A DNA stretch of 64,000 nt from Chloroflexota bacterium. Its GTDB lineage: Bacteria; Chloroflexota; FW602-bin22; JACPRP01. Positions 1-9,338 of the stretch are shown here, one piece after another. Position 1 is the stretch's first letter; the number at the start of each line of letters is the position of its first letter. The notes beneath the pieces were generated by a model. It was given only the letters and a program-made list of their open reading frames with translations, had not been told where the DNA came from and ran no database searches. Location of the stretch: contig JACQUC010000200.1 of NCBI GenBank assembly GCA_016210495.1, forward strand, positions 3,622 through 67,621, read 5' to 3'. Position numbers and translations under genes: made by a program.

Positions 1-2729
1 GTAGCGCCCGAGAGCACCGTGACAGACGCGATGCCTTCGGGAGCCGGCACAGTGAAACCGAATGGCGACGCATTGACAGGGGAATAGCCTCGACCGTGCT
101 CCTCGACGGTGAAGTCCACGTCGAAAGGTACAGTGTCCAGGCTTGCGCCAGCGGAGTTGGCGAATCGGGCCGTATACTGGCTACCCGAGGGTCGCGGGAA
201 GCTGTACGGAGACGCGGCCACGATGAATGAATTAAATACCAGCCCGCCTGATTGGCTTATTATCCCCGAGACGTCAATGACCCGCGTATTGGCGCGGATG
301 GCGAAGTTGGCGCCTACGGTGTCGGTAGTAAGTCGCGTGTAAACGTAGGAATGGTCGGTTCCGGTGGCCCAGGAGTTCCGGTCGTTGCCCCCTCCCATGA
401 ACCCGTATCGTTCGTTGCCGGAGCGGGTGAAGACAGCGGAGCGGTTGGTGGTGTCCAGGCCGCCAGCCACTTCCTGCACATAGTTGCCGACACTGTCGCC
501 ATCGTCGGCCGCGGCCGGCGGCGGGTTAATCGCCGAGGGACGTCCTCCGGCATATTCATCGCCCAGGTCGAAGAGATGGCCGATCTCATGGGCGACGGTG
601 GAGCTGACCAGCCGCTCATTGGTTCCATAAGGCTCCCTATCCAACGTGACGACCACGCCGCGGATGGCGGGGAAGGTGTACCCGAGGCGCTCCCCTCCGC
701 CAGCGGTCTGGCCCAACGGATTCTGTCCGTCGACGTTGTAGGGCACCACGCCCGCAGCAAAGTTGTGCTTGGCCGGCGTCGCCACTTGCCCGTGGTTGAG
801 CTGTGCCTGAAGGCGCCCCAGCAGGTCATTGGCGAGCGTTCGCCGCCTGTCTATCGTGGTGAGTGGCGCATCTACCTCGTGAGGGTTGAGTATGGTGACA
901 CGGACCTCTTGCTCGTCCAGAGGGTAGTAGGAACGAAGATGGTCTGCCGCCGACCGCAAGACCGCCGCCTCGGGTTCCACGTAGACGCCAGCGGCGTTTC
1001 TCACGCGGACGGGGATGACGAACACCTCCACACTATCCGGCTGCCTGAAGTTGGCCCGGAACGTTTCCTCGAAGGACGGAAAGGCACCTGCACTCTGCGG
1101 CTCAATCACCGCCTTGAACGTGTGGATGCCCGGCGTGAGGAGGTTGTCGGCCACGGCGCCGGTGATGAAGAACTTCAGGCTATCTTCCAGACGCTGGCGT
1201 GCGTCAGGTTTGTCAGCAAAGTATCCCAATGCTCGGGCCATATAGTCGTTCACCTGGAAGGATCTCTCGTTGGCGGTTCCCTCGTCTACTATGAGGCGTC
1301 CCCTGGCCAGGGTGGACGGCCCATCAAGGCCGGTGTCGAAGAAGGCGCGAACCACCAGGTCACGCTTGGCCACCAGGCTCCGTCGGTTGTTCCTCAGATC
1401 ATCGGGAAGGCTCAGATTGCGAATCCCCTGAACCGCCACCAGAGAGGTCAGCCGGCGCAAGTAAATCTCGTAGTTCCCGTCGGCGTTCTTTCCCAGGAGG
1501 TCGCCGCTGGAGGAGAAGGCGACGCAAGTGCCATCGGCGCTGAGCGCCACGCCCTCAAAACCGGTGCGGCGTACGGTGGGGTCGCCAAGGGTGGAGGTGA
1601 GCTTTCTCAGGCCGGTTCCATCGGTGTTCATCACGTACACTTCGTAAGCGCGGCGTTCAAAATCGGTGGGCTCATACGAAGTGAAGGCGACACGAGAGCC
1701 GTCGAAGGAGAGCGAGGGGTAAGCGGACCGGCCGGCAGTGCTGGTCAGTTGCCTGAACCCGCTGCCGTCGGTTTTGATGGTGAATATCTCCAGGCCCCCG
1801 TCGGGGTTGCCGCCGCCCACGTTAATGTAGGCCGGAAACGCCACGGTAGAGCCGTCGCCGCTGATAGCGGGCCGTTCCCCCAGGTATTCCTGGGGCGAGT
1901 ATGTTGTCGACACGGTCGCCAGCTCCCGCCGGCCGCTGCCGTTCGTGTTCACCACGTAGAGCGAATGCGTGTCGGACAGGATGTCGGCACCGCCGTCGGT
2001 CCGGCGCATTCGGAGCTCACGCAATATGAAAGCTACTCTGGAGGCGATATGATCGATGGCCGGAGCGAAAGCTGTGTATTGCACTATCAGATCGCCGGGG
2101 TTGGGACCGCGGATATCGACGAAGTTAGTGAGCTGCCCCAGGCCGCCGGTGCCGTTGGCACGCAGCATGAAAAGCTCGGCGCTCCCGTCGCCGTTTTGAC
2201 GCAAGAAGTCGGCGCTGGAAGAGAAGACCACGCGCGACCCGTCGCCGCTAATCGCCGGGTTGCCACGCGCCCCCGCGAGGTGGATCTGGTCGTCATTGGT
2301 CGGGGATGAGGTGAGTTGCATGAATACGCTCAGGTCGAACCGACGAACGTATATGTCGCCAGAATACCAGGGGTTGCCGGCTTTTTCGCTGTCAAACGCG
2401 GCGAAGGCTATCCACTGGCCGTCGCCGCTGATGGAAGGAGGACCATTGGCTCGAAATGGGTCGCCGACCAACGTGTGCTGCCCATCCCCATCGCCGCCGA
2501 TCACATAGATCTCTCGCCGGCCTTCTGACCAGTAGGCGATGCGCGAGCCGTCGGCGCTCAGGACCGGGCCGGTGTAGAAGTACCCATCGCTGGTTTCGGT
2601 GAGCTGCCCTAAACTCTGGGTGGCCGCTGCTGGCGCCACCACGGTGGATACTGTCGGCGGTGGCAGTAACGGGAGGGCGATGAAGGCGAATAGTATTGCT
2701 AGAAACAGACGCCCCGGAATTAATGGCAT
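1..2729 (-). CDS. Secreted TolB-like beta-propeller protein with HExxH metallopeptidase domain (3' end outside window)
   Basis: The minus-strand frame is open from an ATG at 2729 to the window edge, about 909 codons, with no stop. It starts with a signal peptide (hydrophobic LFLAILFAFIALPLL near residue 10). Repeats of the SADGSRIAYWS / SGDGSRVVFSS kind follow through roughly residues 40-500, the hallmark of TolB/WD40-like propeller blades. Around residue 714 it has HEIGHLFDLGDEYAGG, a zinc-binding HExxH followed by a DEY motif as in M64-type peptidases. The remainder resembles a secreted beta-rich domain. It probably acts outside the cell on protein substrates. A GTGAGG-like ribosome site precedes the start. 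Zinc peptidase activity is inferred from the motif; the exact family is uncertain. Confidence 0.8.
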   Translation of the reverse strand, partial: MPLIPGRLFLAILFAFIALPLLPPPTVSTVVAPAAATQSLGQLTETSDGYFYTGPVLSADGSRIAYWSEGRREIYVIGGDGDGQHTLVGDPFRANGPPSISGDGQWIAFAAFDSEKAGNPWYSGDIYVRRFDLSVFMQLTSSPTNDDQIHLAGARGNPAISGDGSRVVFSSSADFLRQNGDGSAELFMLRANGTGGLGQLTNFVDIRGPNPGDLIVQYTAFAPAIDHIASRVAFILRELRMRRTDGGADILSDTHSLYVVNTNGSGRRELATVSTTYSPQEYLGERPAISGDGSTVAFPAYINVGGGNPDGGLEIFTIKTDGSGFRQLTSTAGRSAYPSLSFDGSRVAFTSYEPTDFERRAYEVYVMNTDGTGLRKLTSTLGDPTVRRTGFEGVALSADGTCVAFSSSGDLLGKNADGNYEIYLRRLTSLVAVQGIRNLSLPDDLRNNRRSLVAKRDLVVRAFFDTGLDGPSTLARGRLIVDEGTANERSFQVNDYMARALGYFADKPDARQRLEDSLKFFITGAVADNLLTPGIHTFKAVIEPQSAGAFPSFEETFRANFRQPDSVEVFVIPVRVRNAAGVYVEPEAAVLRSAADHLRSYYPLDEQEVRVTILNPHEVDAPLTTIDRRRTLANDLLGRLQAQLNHGQVATPAKHNFAAGVVPYNVDGQNPLGQTAGGGERLGYTFPAIRGVVVTLDREPYGTNERLVSSTVAHEIGHLFDLGDEYAGGRPSAINPPPAAADDGDSVGNYVQEVAGGLDTTNRSAVFTRSGNERYGFMGGGNDRNSWATGTDHSYVYTRLTTDTVGANFAIRANTRVIDVSGIISQSGGLVFNSFIVAASPYSFPRPSGSQYTARFANSAGASLDTVPFDVDFTVEEHGRGYSPVNASPFGFTVPAPEGIASVTVLSGA

Positions 2730-3023
2730 CTTGCCCTCACCGTACACCCCTCAATTAAATCCTCGGAGTGAATCGATTCTCGCACACAGAAGCAGCCAGT
2801 TGCTCCTCGCCTAGCGCAGTACACGCGCTGCTCAGGCGCCTGCAAATCGAAAGGGTCACATGCTCTTCGCATAACGGCTCACAGGAAGATTTGGAACGGC
2901 GAAGGTGGCCGCACGATGGGTTGTTTTGTGGGGCATCATTACCCGCTCTCACAAGAAGTGTATCACGAGGTCGGCGCCCCGTCAACAGACCGCATATCGA
3001 ACGCTGGCTGAGCTTGGGCGAGC

Positions 3024-3449
3024 TCATGGCCGCTCGTACTTCGCCTCGACGGTGATCGAGATACCGCCGCGCACGTTGAAAGCGCCGACCACTTCGCAGT
3101 ACAGCGGCTCCACCGCCTTCACGATGTCGTCGAGAATCCGATTGGTCACGTGCTCGTGGAAGGTGCCCTCCTCGCGGTAAGACCAGAGGTATAGCTTTAA
3201 CGACTTGGATTCGAGGATGCGCTGGTCGGGGATGTAGCGAATGGTGATGGTCGCGAAATCGGGCTGTCCGGTGGCGGGACATACGCACGTGAACTCGGGG
3301 CACACCAGCGTCACCGTGTAGCGACGACCAGGATGCTGATTGGGAAACGTCTCCAACTGCCGCACCGGCCCCCGGACCTCCCGTCCCAGTAGGGACAGTC
3401 CCTGGGCTTCCTCTCCCTCTGCTATCTCGTGCTTCGACTCTTCTTCCAT
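3024..3449 (-). CDS. queF: NADPH-dependent 7-cyano-7-deazaguanine (preQ0) reductase QueF
   Basis: Reduces the nitrile of preQ0 to preQ1 in queuosine biosynthesis, in the cytoplasm. The core CPATGQPDF carries the expected catalytic Cys (C57) and Asp (D64). With the ATG at 3449 these fall within two residues of their place in the 165-residue Bacillus-type unimodular enzyme, which supports this start over an upstream one at 3509. The C-terminal part contains SLKLYLWSYREEGTFHEH, the family's substrate-binding stretch. A purine-rich GGGGAAGG lies just before the ATG. No other queuosine genes are in the window. I see no preQ1 riboswitch upstream. Confidence 0.93.
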   Translation of the reverse strand: MEEESKHEIAEGEEAQGLSLLGREVRGPVRQLETFPNQHPGRRYTVTLVCPEFTCVCPATGQPDFATITIRYIPDQRILESKSLKLYLWSYREEGTFHEHVTNRILDDIVKAVEPLYCEVVGAFNVRGGISITVEAKYERP

Positions 3450-3859
3450 TTCCTTCCCCGCTCGCTCCCGGTGCCAACGCCAGCCTCGGGACGGATTTGG
3501 CAATGTCACATTTGGCTATGGGCCAGATCTCCCCACGCCGCCCCTCCTGTGTGCTTGGCCGGCCTTGGGTCCTTCGCGGTCCGCCTCAGGCGGACTCGCG
3601 TCAACCCTCGAACTGGCGTGCTCATGTCAGGCGGGTTGACGGCGACCCCGATCTATCGGGGCGCCGAAGGACGCCAAGCTCGAATGTGACATATTCGACT
3701 AATCTGCGATCAATGATACACTGCTGGCCACCATGGCCGCAACGCGTGCTGCCAGGAGGGTGCGCCTTTTCAACGCCGGTCCGAGTTCGCTGAGGTTCGG
3801 TTAAGGTAGGGGCAACCAGCCGGTCACCCTTAGTGCTGAAGACCTTCCTCACCTTGCGG
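3450..3859. other. Intergenic region upstream of queF
   Basis: No convincing gene. It holds a 17-bp palindrome at 3579-3595 that recurs elsewhere in the window, and a short perfect hairpin (CCCCGA-TCTA-TCGGGG) at 3646-3661 without a U-tract. It presumably contains the queF promoter, but no clear -35/-10 pair was found. Confidence 0.5.
3579..3595. repeat. Dispersed palindrome GTCCGCCTNAGGCGGAC, copy 1
   Basis: GTCCGCCTCAGGCGGAC is a perfect palindrome around one central base. The same core TCCGCCTNAGGCGGA occurs at 22393-22442 (twice) and 37141-37157, always between genes. Confidence 0.7.
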
Positions 3860-5080
3860 CTAGGTCAAACCAGCGCCAATTCGCCCCGCGATAGTTCTGT
3901 TCGTGCGCTCCAGCGCCTGGCGAAGGTCTTCGATGATGTCTTCGGCATCTTCAATGCCCACGGCCAGGCGGACCAGGCCATCGGTAATGCCGGCCTTCTG
4001 CCGGGCCGCTGGAGGCACCCCGGCGTGGGTCATCGACGCGGGATGCTCGATGAGCGTCTCGACGCTCCCCAAGCTTACTGCAAGAGTACACAGCTCGACC
4101 GAATTCATCAGCGTGCGGCCGGCCTCCACGCCACCTTTCAGCTCGAAGGAGAGCACTCCACCGTAGCCAGACATCTGGCGTTTCGCGATCGCGTGGCCCG
4201 AGTGGCTCGGCAGGCCGGGGTAGAGCACGCGGGCAACCTCCGGACGCTCTTGCAGGAACTCTGCCACTCTCTGTGCGGTCTCGTTCTGGCGGGCAACGCG
4301 CAGCGGAAGGGTTCTCAGTCCTCTGAGCAGCAACCAGGCCTCAAAGGGCCCTAGAATACCGCCGGTAACCTTGAGCGTACTGCGTATCAGGCCAATGTGC
4401 TCCTGTGAGCCGATGATCGCGCCGGCCACAACGTCCGAATGGCCGCCGATGTACTTGGTCGCACTATGAAGCACGAGATTCGCCCCTAGCTGCAAAGGAC
4501 GTTGGTTGTAGAAGGTGGCAAAGGTATTGTCTACCACCAGCAGCGCGCCTATGCTGCGTGCCAGTTCTGCAACTGCCGCGATGTCGACGACGTCCATCGT
4601 CGGGTTGGCTGGGGTTTCGATGTAGATCATTCTTGTGCTGGCGCGCATTCCCGAGCGAAATTCGCTCACCTTCGTTGCATCGGCAAAGCTTACCGCCAGT
4701 CCCATTCGTGGCGCGAGCTGGTCCAGGAACGTGTACGTGGCGCTGTAGAGCGCACCCGCCGCGAGGATATGGTCGTCCGCCCGGACCAACGATCCCACTA
4801 GCGTCGAGACGGCAGCCATACCGGATGCGGTGACCACGGCATCCACGCCGCCTTCCAGAAGCCCCAGCTTCTCTTCCAGCGACCTGTTGGTCGGATTACC
4901 CAGACGACTGTATGCATATCCCTGCTCCTGGCCCTGGAACACCCGAGCGGCGTGATCAGCGCTCTTGAAGGCAAAGGTCGAGTTCTGATAGATGGGGGAC
5001 GGCACGGCCCCTGTCAACTCGTCCGGTTGTTCGCCAGCGTGTACGGCTTTGGTCGAGAATCCCGCTTTTGACAGATTCAT
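3860..5080 (-). CDS. Cys/Met-metabolism PLP-dependent enzyme (cystathionine gamma-synthase/lyase or related)
   Basis: Full-length (406 residues) fold-type I PLP enzyme acting on sulfur amino acids. Visible landmarks are YSRLGNPTN near residue 58, the PLP-contacting VVDNTFAT (D184) and the Schiff-base lysine K209 in SATKYIGGHSDV. The C-terminal EHPASMTHAGVPP is the substrate-binding loop. The residue that is a characteristic Cys in methionine gamma-lyase (LYGCT) reads LYSAT here, so methionine gamma-lyase is not supported. Cystathionine gamma-lyase, gamma-synthase or O-acetylhomoserine sulfhydrylase remain possible. AAGGA precedes the ATG by about 8 bases. It is divergent from mtaB. Confidence 0.85.
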   Translation of the reverse strand: MNLSKAGFSTKAVHAGEQPDELTGAVPSPIYQNSTFAFKSADHAARVFQGQEQGYAYSRLGNPTNRSLEEKLGLLEGGVDAVVTASGMAAVSTLVGSLVRADDHILAAGALYSATYTFLDQLAPRMGLAVSFADATKVSEFRSGMRASTRMIYIETPANPTMDVVDIAAVAELARSIGALLVVDNTFATFYNQRPLQLGANLVLHSATKYIGGHSDVVAGAIIGSQEHIGLIRSTLKVTGGILGPFEAWLLLRGLRTLPLRVARQNETAQRVAEFLQERPEVARVLYPGLPSHSGHAIAKRQMSGYGGVLSFELKGGVEAGRTLMNSVELCTLAVSLGSVETLIEHPASMTHAGVPPAARQKAGITDGLVRLAVGIEDAEDIIEDLRQALERTNRTIAGRIGAGLT

Positions 5081-5333
5081 TTTGCACGTCCTTGACTCCT
5101 CATGTTCACTCTATTATAGAGCAAGAACCGTGCTAGCTGCACGCCTGCATAGCTTGTTGCACCTTCTCCAACATAACTGCGAAGCTTGGCGTTTTACTAC
5201 GCGCAATCTGTATAATTTGTTGGATGGCGCTGTGGTTGCCAAGACAGGTAGGCCAGAGAACCTGGCAACGTTTTTGCGGCACGGCGGGCTGTTGGACGTG
5301 CTCATTTGGCGTCAAACCACTCGGGGAGATCCC
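5081..5333. promoter_or_regulatory. Divergent promoter region between the PLP enzyme gene and mtaB
   Basis: On the minus strand a TATAAT box at 5113-5118 lies about 33 bases before the PLP-enzyme start. On the plus strand a TATAAT at 5211-5216 has a TTGGCG at 5186-5191, a rather long 19-base spacing. The -35 matches are weak, so only the -10 boxes are reliable. Confidence 0.4.
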
Positions 5334-6677
5334 ATGAACCCATTCAAACCTAACCATCGCAAACCCTCGGTGGCGCTAACGACCCTCGGCTGCAAGCTCA
5401 ACCAGGCCGAAACCGACGACCTGGCCCGGGGGTTTGCCGACCTCGGCTTCGATCTGGTCGATTTTGATGCCCCTGCCGACGCCTACGTTATCAACACCTG
5501 CACCGTGACGCACGTCGCCGATCGCAAATCCCGCCAATTCATTCGCCAGGCCAGAAATCACAACCGACAGGCCTGGGTGGTCGCCACGGGATGCTACGTC
5601 AACACCAGTTCCGAAGAGGTCGCCAGGACGTGTGGAGTGGATATGCTCGTGGCTAACAGCGATAAAGCAATGCTACCACAGCACGTTGCCGACGCGCTCG
5701 GCGTAGGTCGCGAACTGCCCGGCGGGGCTCTTGAGCACCTTGATCCCTGGGGACGCACCCGAGCTCTGGTCAAAGTCCAGGATGGCTGCAATCAGTTCTG
5801 CTCCTACTGCATCGTGCCCACCGCTCGAGGTAGCGAGCGAAGTGTTGCACCAGGCGAAGTTCTTGATGAGGTCCGTCGGAAGATCGCCGCCGCTCACAAG
5901 GAGATCGTGCTGACCGGCGTTCACCTCGGCGCCTACGGGCGAGACCTCGCGTCTCCGCCAGGACAGAGCCTCTGTCGCCTGGTCGCTGCCATATTGAGCC
6001 AGACTGACGTTCCGAGACTGAGGCTATCCTCGCTGGAACCCCAGGACTTCGATCCCAATCTCCTGGCGGTATGGCGGGACCGACGGCTTTGCCGCCACGT
6101 CCATCTGCCTCTGCAAAGCGGCTGCAACAGCGTGCTGAGGAGGATGCGCCGCCGCTACACAGTCGAGCACTTCCGTCACGTCGTGCGGCAATTGCGGGAC
6201 GCAGTGCGCGGCATCGCCGTCACGACCGACGTAATTGTCGGCTTTCCGGGCGAGACGGAAGCGGAATTCCAGGAGACATACCGACTCGTCAAGGACATGG
6301 GCTTCGCTGGAATCCACGTCTTCAAGTATTCCCCGCGCCGGGGGACACCCGCAGCCGCCTTGCCCGACCAAGTCCCGTATGACGACAAGAAGGGAAGGAG
6401 CGATGCTCTCGCCAGACTAGCGAATGAGAGCGCACGTGCTTTTCGTGAGACGTTCGTCGGCCAGACCGTGGACGTCCTGTTCGAGACAAGCCTGGCCGAC
6501 AACCGGGCCGCAGGAGAGGGCTCGATGACCTGGGAGGGGTTGACCGACAACTACCTCCGCGTGCTTGCCGAGAGTCAGGAGCCACTTGCCAACGAGTTGT
6601 TGCTCGTACACGTCGAGGAACATAGGGACGGGCAGCTCATCGGCAGATTGACTTCCCAGGCGAGAACGAGCATTTGA
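5334..6677 (+). CDS. mtaB: tRNA (N6-threonylcarbamoyladenosine37) methylthiotransferase MtaB-like
   Basis: Radical-SAM methylthiotransferase that converts t6A37 to ms2t6A37 in tRNA. It has 447 residues from the ATG at 5334, preceded by GGGGAGAT at good spacing. The N-terminal domain has the auxiliary-cluster cysteines C20 (LGCKLNQAET), C56 (INTCTVT) and C87 (TGCYVN). The radical-SAM CxxxCxxC is C152-C156-C159 (CNQFCSYC). LGCKLNQ and NTCTVT are typical of the MtaB branch, not of RimO or MiaB. A TRAM-like tail follows. A second methylthiotransferase, RimO, is at 35165. The reading frame is open further upstream, but those codons cover the promoter region. Confidence 0.92.
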   Translation: MNPFKPNHRKPSVALTTLGCKLNQAETDDLARGFADLGFDLVDFDAPADAYVINTCTVTHVADRKSRQFIRQARNHNRQAWVVATGCYVNTSSEEVARTCGVDMLVANSDKAMLPQHVADALGVGRELPGGALEHLDPWGRTRALVKVQDGCNQFCSYCIVPTARGSERSVAPGEVLDEVRRKIAAAHKEIVLTGVHLGAYGRDLASPPGQSLCRLVAAILSQTDVPRLRLSSLEPQDFDPNLLAVWRDRRLCRHVHLPLQSGCNSVLRRMRRRYTVEHFRHVVRQLRDAVRGIAVTTDVIVGFPGETEAEFQETYRLVKDMGFAGIHVFKYSPRRGTPAAALPDQVPYDDKKGRSDALARLANESARAFRETFVGQTVDVLFETSLADNRAAGEGSMTWEGLTDNYLRVLAESQEPLANELLLVHVEEHRDGQLIGRLTSQARTSI

Positions 6678-6738
6678 CTTGTCTGCTTGAGCTTGCTAAA
6701 CTTCGCAGAGCGAACTAGTCGCAGGCAGGTGGTGACGA

Positions 6739-8136
6739 TTGGACAAGAAACGATCAGCTAAACATGGAGGAAGAGCGGCACCTCTGACTCAGCCAGCCAA
6801 GCTGGTCGAGGTCGCCGCAGCTCTCGACCAACTGCTGGAAAGGGCGCGAAGCCTGCTGGCCGGCTCGGCGCTGGCCGATGAACTCCTTGCGTCCCTATTC
6901 CAGGAGATCCGCACCTTGCCCGATGCCAAACCACGCCAAGCGGCAATTCAGGGGATCGTGGACGAGCTTGGCGAGCAGGCTTTGCCGCTGCTTGACATGA
7001 TGGCGAAAGACGAAGACACATCTGTCGTGCTCCCGGCGATTCGTGCCCTGGGCTCGATCAAGTCAAAGCGGGCGGCCACCGCTCTGCACGTGCTGGCGGA
7101 GAAGGCCAGGAACAAAGAGGCCCGCAAAGAAGCCAGACGATCCCTGTATCGGCTCCAGTCCTTGGGGATGGCCGTCGAGCCCTTGCGGCTCGTGCTGGAA
7201 GCCCAAATACAGATGCCCAAGCCGGAATACCGTGTGTTGGCTACCTACATTGGCAACATCGACGGTGGCGGGGGGCGCAGCGGCATCGCTGCCGTCGAGA
7301 AGCCTTACGGCGGCATCGCGGTGATCCAGGTTTACTTCGACGACGAAGAGGGCATCAAGCAAGCTAGAGTGGATGAGGTTGCCAGAAGGAATTGGCAGGG
7401 GCTGGTAGAGAAGATGCGCCTTCGTACGCTCCCATCGATTCTCGTCGAGCTTCCTGCCGAATACTTCCAATGTCTGATGTACGAAGCCGTGGAAATCACC
7501 GCAGGCGCCGGACGGACCGTGCCGCTTAGCATTCGCCCGTGGCAACGGATTCTCGTCGCGCCCCAGCCGATGGAGCGACTAGCCATTTACGAAGAACTGA
7601 GCCTGCTGGACATCAAGTGGCATCCCGAATATCTCCAGAAGTCTCCCCGCATCCTTACCCTCCCCGAATTCCGGGGCTGGGTCATCAAAGAAGAGCTTGT
7701 CAGATCCTACGTGGCTGACATGCGCGACGTGAAGGAGGGGAAGATCAGCCTGCCCCCCTGGGTGGAGAAGGAAAAGCTGGAAGAGATACTTCAACGCGCC
7801 CTAGCCACGCTCTTCGACACAAGGACCAGACGGCTCTACAAGCGAAGGCTAGAGGAGAACGGCTACTTGCTCATTAAGACGGGCCAGACGCTGGAAGCCA
7901 AGCGCGCGCTGGCTGCCGCACAGGCTTTCGACGAACTTAGCGAGGTTCCGCTGCCGCAGAATCCCTTCGCCAGGGCCCTGGTTCTCAATAGCATCTACGT
8001 AGCCTCGCTGATAGAGGAAGAACGAACGGGAGAAGCGGCGGCAAGTCGGGCAGGGCTCGTGGGTACCAGGCCGCGCCTCCAGGACCATCTTGCCAGGAGC
8101 CTTGACGAACTCGAAGGCACGAAGAATGAGGCGTAA
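6739..8136 (+). CDS. HEAT-repeat-like protein of unknown function
   Basis: A 465-residue soluble, alpha-helical protein. Residues about 65-140 (VVLPAIRALGSIKSKRAATAL and similar) look like HEAT/PBS-lyase-type helical repeats. The middle part (residues 155-330) is a more globular region I do not recognise. The C-terminal third is again helical with Arg/Glu/Ala-rich segments. It starts at a TTG with AGGTGGTG about seven bases upstream. Its end overlaps the following FecR-like membrane protein by 11 bases, so the two are probably co-translated. A scaffold role beside that membrane protein is only a guess. Confidence 0.7.
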   Translation: MDKKRSAKHGGRAAPLTQPAKLVEVAAALDQLLERARSLLAGSALADELLASLFQEIRTLPDAKPRQAAIQGIVDELGEQALPLLDMMAKDEDTSVVLPAIRALGSIKSKRAATALHVLAEKARNKEARKEARRSLYRLQSLGMAVEPLRLVLEAQIQMPKPEYRVLATYIGNIDGGGGRSGIAAVEKPYGGIAVIQVYFDDEEGIKQARVDEVARRNWQGLVEKMRLRTLPSILVELPAEYFQCLMYEAVEITAGAGRTVPLSIRPWQRILVAPQPMERLAIYEELSLLDIKWHPEYLQKSPRILTLPEFRGWVIKEELVRSYVADMRDVKEGKISLPPWVEKEKLEEILQRALATLFDTRTRRLYKRRLEENGYLLIKTGQTLEAKRALAAAQAFDELSEVPLPQNPFARALVLNSIYVASLIEEERTGEAAASRAGLVGTRPRLQDHLARSLDELEGTKNEA

Positions 8137-9331
8137 TCCCGAACGGTTCGCTTGGACGGTCATGGGTTTGTCATTCGTAGTCTTCTGCCTTGTCGTCATC
8201 AGCGTGCCATTGGCGATAAGCTCCTATCTGACCGATGCCATGGATCCTCAGGAAGTCAGCCTCGACATTCTGAAAGGCACAGTGCTGCTGCAAGAGCGCG
8301 GCGCCAAGTTCGAGGTAAATGCCGCCGGACAGTCCGGCGGAGACAGCAAGAGCATCCGCATTTCAGAGGGAGACAGCTTCCGCACCGTCGAGGGCTCTCA
8401 GGCTGTCTTGTGGCTGTTCGACGGAAGCAACGTGCTTCTGTGGCCAGACACTGCCATCACTGTCGAGCAATTGCGCCTGACGAAGTATAATAGCAACCGC
8501 GCCGCCATCCACCTCCGGCAGCAAACCGGCCACGCGCGTCTGGAAGTCGCCCCGCCAGGCACGAAGTCGCGCCATCTAGAGGTCGTGACCCCCGAAGCGG
8601 CAATCGTCCTGCGTGAGGGTAGCTTCTCTATCGGTCGCGGCAAGGACATGACCGAAATGGTGACCCGTCAGGGTTCCTCTACCGTGACGGGCGCAAATCG
8701 CTCGGTCGAGTTATTGCAACATGAGAGAACAGAAGTTCGCTTTGGATCGAAGCCTCTGGACCCCCTGCCGGCTACGCGCAATCTGATTCGAAACGGCGAT
8801 TTCAACGACCGACTGGACGTCTGGCAACTCGCGGACCGTTCTGAGCCAGTCGACGAGCCCATCCCGGCTGCCGCCACGCTCGAGACCCAGGACGGCCGCA
8901 CCGTCCTGGGATTCCGCCGAGAAGGCGCCAAGAAGCACTGGGAGAAATACATTTTTCAGCCCATCGAAAAGGATATCACCGACTTCAACTCGGTGAAGCT
9001 TAGCTTCGAGTTGAAACTGGCGAATCAGTCGCTTTCCGGGGGTGGCGTGTTGGGCTCGGAGTATCCCCTGCTCATTCGCCTGAAGTACCGGGACGTATAT
9101 AATAGCGAGGTCACATTCGTCCGAGGTTTCTACTACCAGAACGAGGACAGGAACCCTACGCTGTACGGCCAGGAGATGGCCCGAAATGAGTGGCAATCGG
9201 TAGAAATCGACCTCTTCGACCCGGAGGGGAGACTGACGCCGAGGCCGGCCTTCCTTCTCTGGCTGGAAGTTGCCGCATCCGGGCACAGTTACGAGAGCTA
9301 TGTGACCAACATACGCCTGATCGCGGAGTAA
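8126..9331 (+). CDS. Membrane-anchored FecR-domain protein
   Basis: About 401 residues. One N-terminal transmembrane helix (MGLSFVVFCLVVISVPLAISSYL, about residues 12-34) leaves the rest outside the membrane. Residues about 50-190 form a FecR-like beta domain (ISEGDSFRTVEGSQAVLWLFDGSN, VTPEAAIVLREGSFSI). The C-terminal half (RNGDFNDRLDVWQL to the end) resembles a carbohydrate-binding, jelly-roll-like module. No sigma factor or TonB receptor lies nearby, so the classical FecR anti-sigma role is not supported; a structural or surface-sensing role is possible. The ATG at 8126 was preferred to an in-frame TTG at 8090 because the latter sits deep in the preceding gene. Confidence 0.7.
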   Translation: MRRNPERFAWTVMGLSFVVFCLVVISVPLAISSYLTDAMDPQEVSLDILKGTVLLQERGAKFEVNAAGQSGGDSKSIRISEGDSFRTVEGSQAVLWLFDGSNVLLWPDTAITVEQLRLTKYNSNRAAIHLRQQTGHARLEVAPPGTKSRHLEVVTPEAAIVLREGSFSIGRGKDMTEMVTRQGSSTVTGANRSVELLQHERTEVRFGSKPLDPLPATRNLIRNGDFNDRLDVWQLADRSEPVDEPIPAAATLETQDGRTVLGFRREGAKKHWEKYIFQPIEKDITDFNSVKLSFELKLANQSLSGGGVLGSEYPLLIRLKYRDVYNSEVTFVRGFYYQNEDRNPTLYGQEMARNEWQSVEIDLFDPEGRLTPRPAFLLWLEVAASGHSYESYVTNIRLIAE

Positions 9332-9338
9332 CTTTCGC

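Noticed and set aside
252..2309. A long plus-strand open frame of 685 codons
   Set aside because: It is antisense to the propeller/peptidase gene, which has a signal peptide, blade repeats and a zinc motif; the plus-strand product resembles nothing and is a by-product of GC-rich codons.
2755..3477. Minus-strand frame of 240 codons overlapping queF
   Set aside because: QueF in the neighbouring frame has its catalytic motif; this product is Arg/Gly-rich and matches nothing.
3450..3859. preQ1 riboswitch for queF
   Set aside because: No H-type pseudoknot with the conserved A-rich tail was seen before the start.
3860..5080. Methionine gamma-lyase assignment
   Set aside because: The characteristic Cys of that enzyme (LYGCT) is replaced (LYSAT), so only the wider family can be claimed.
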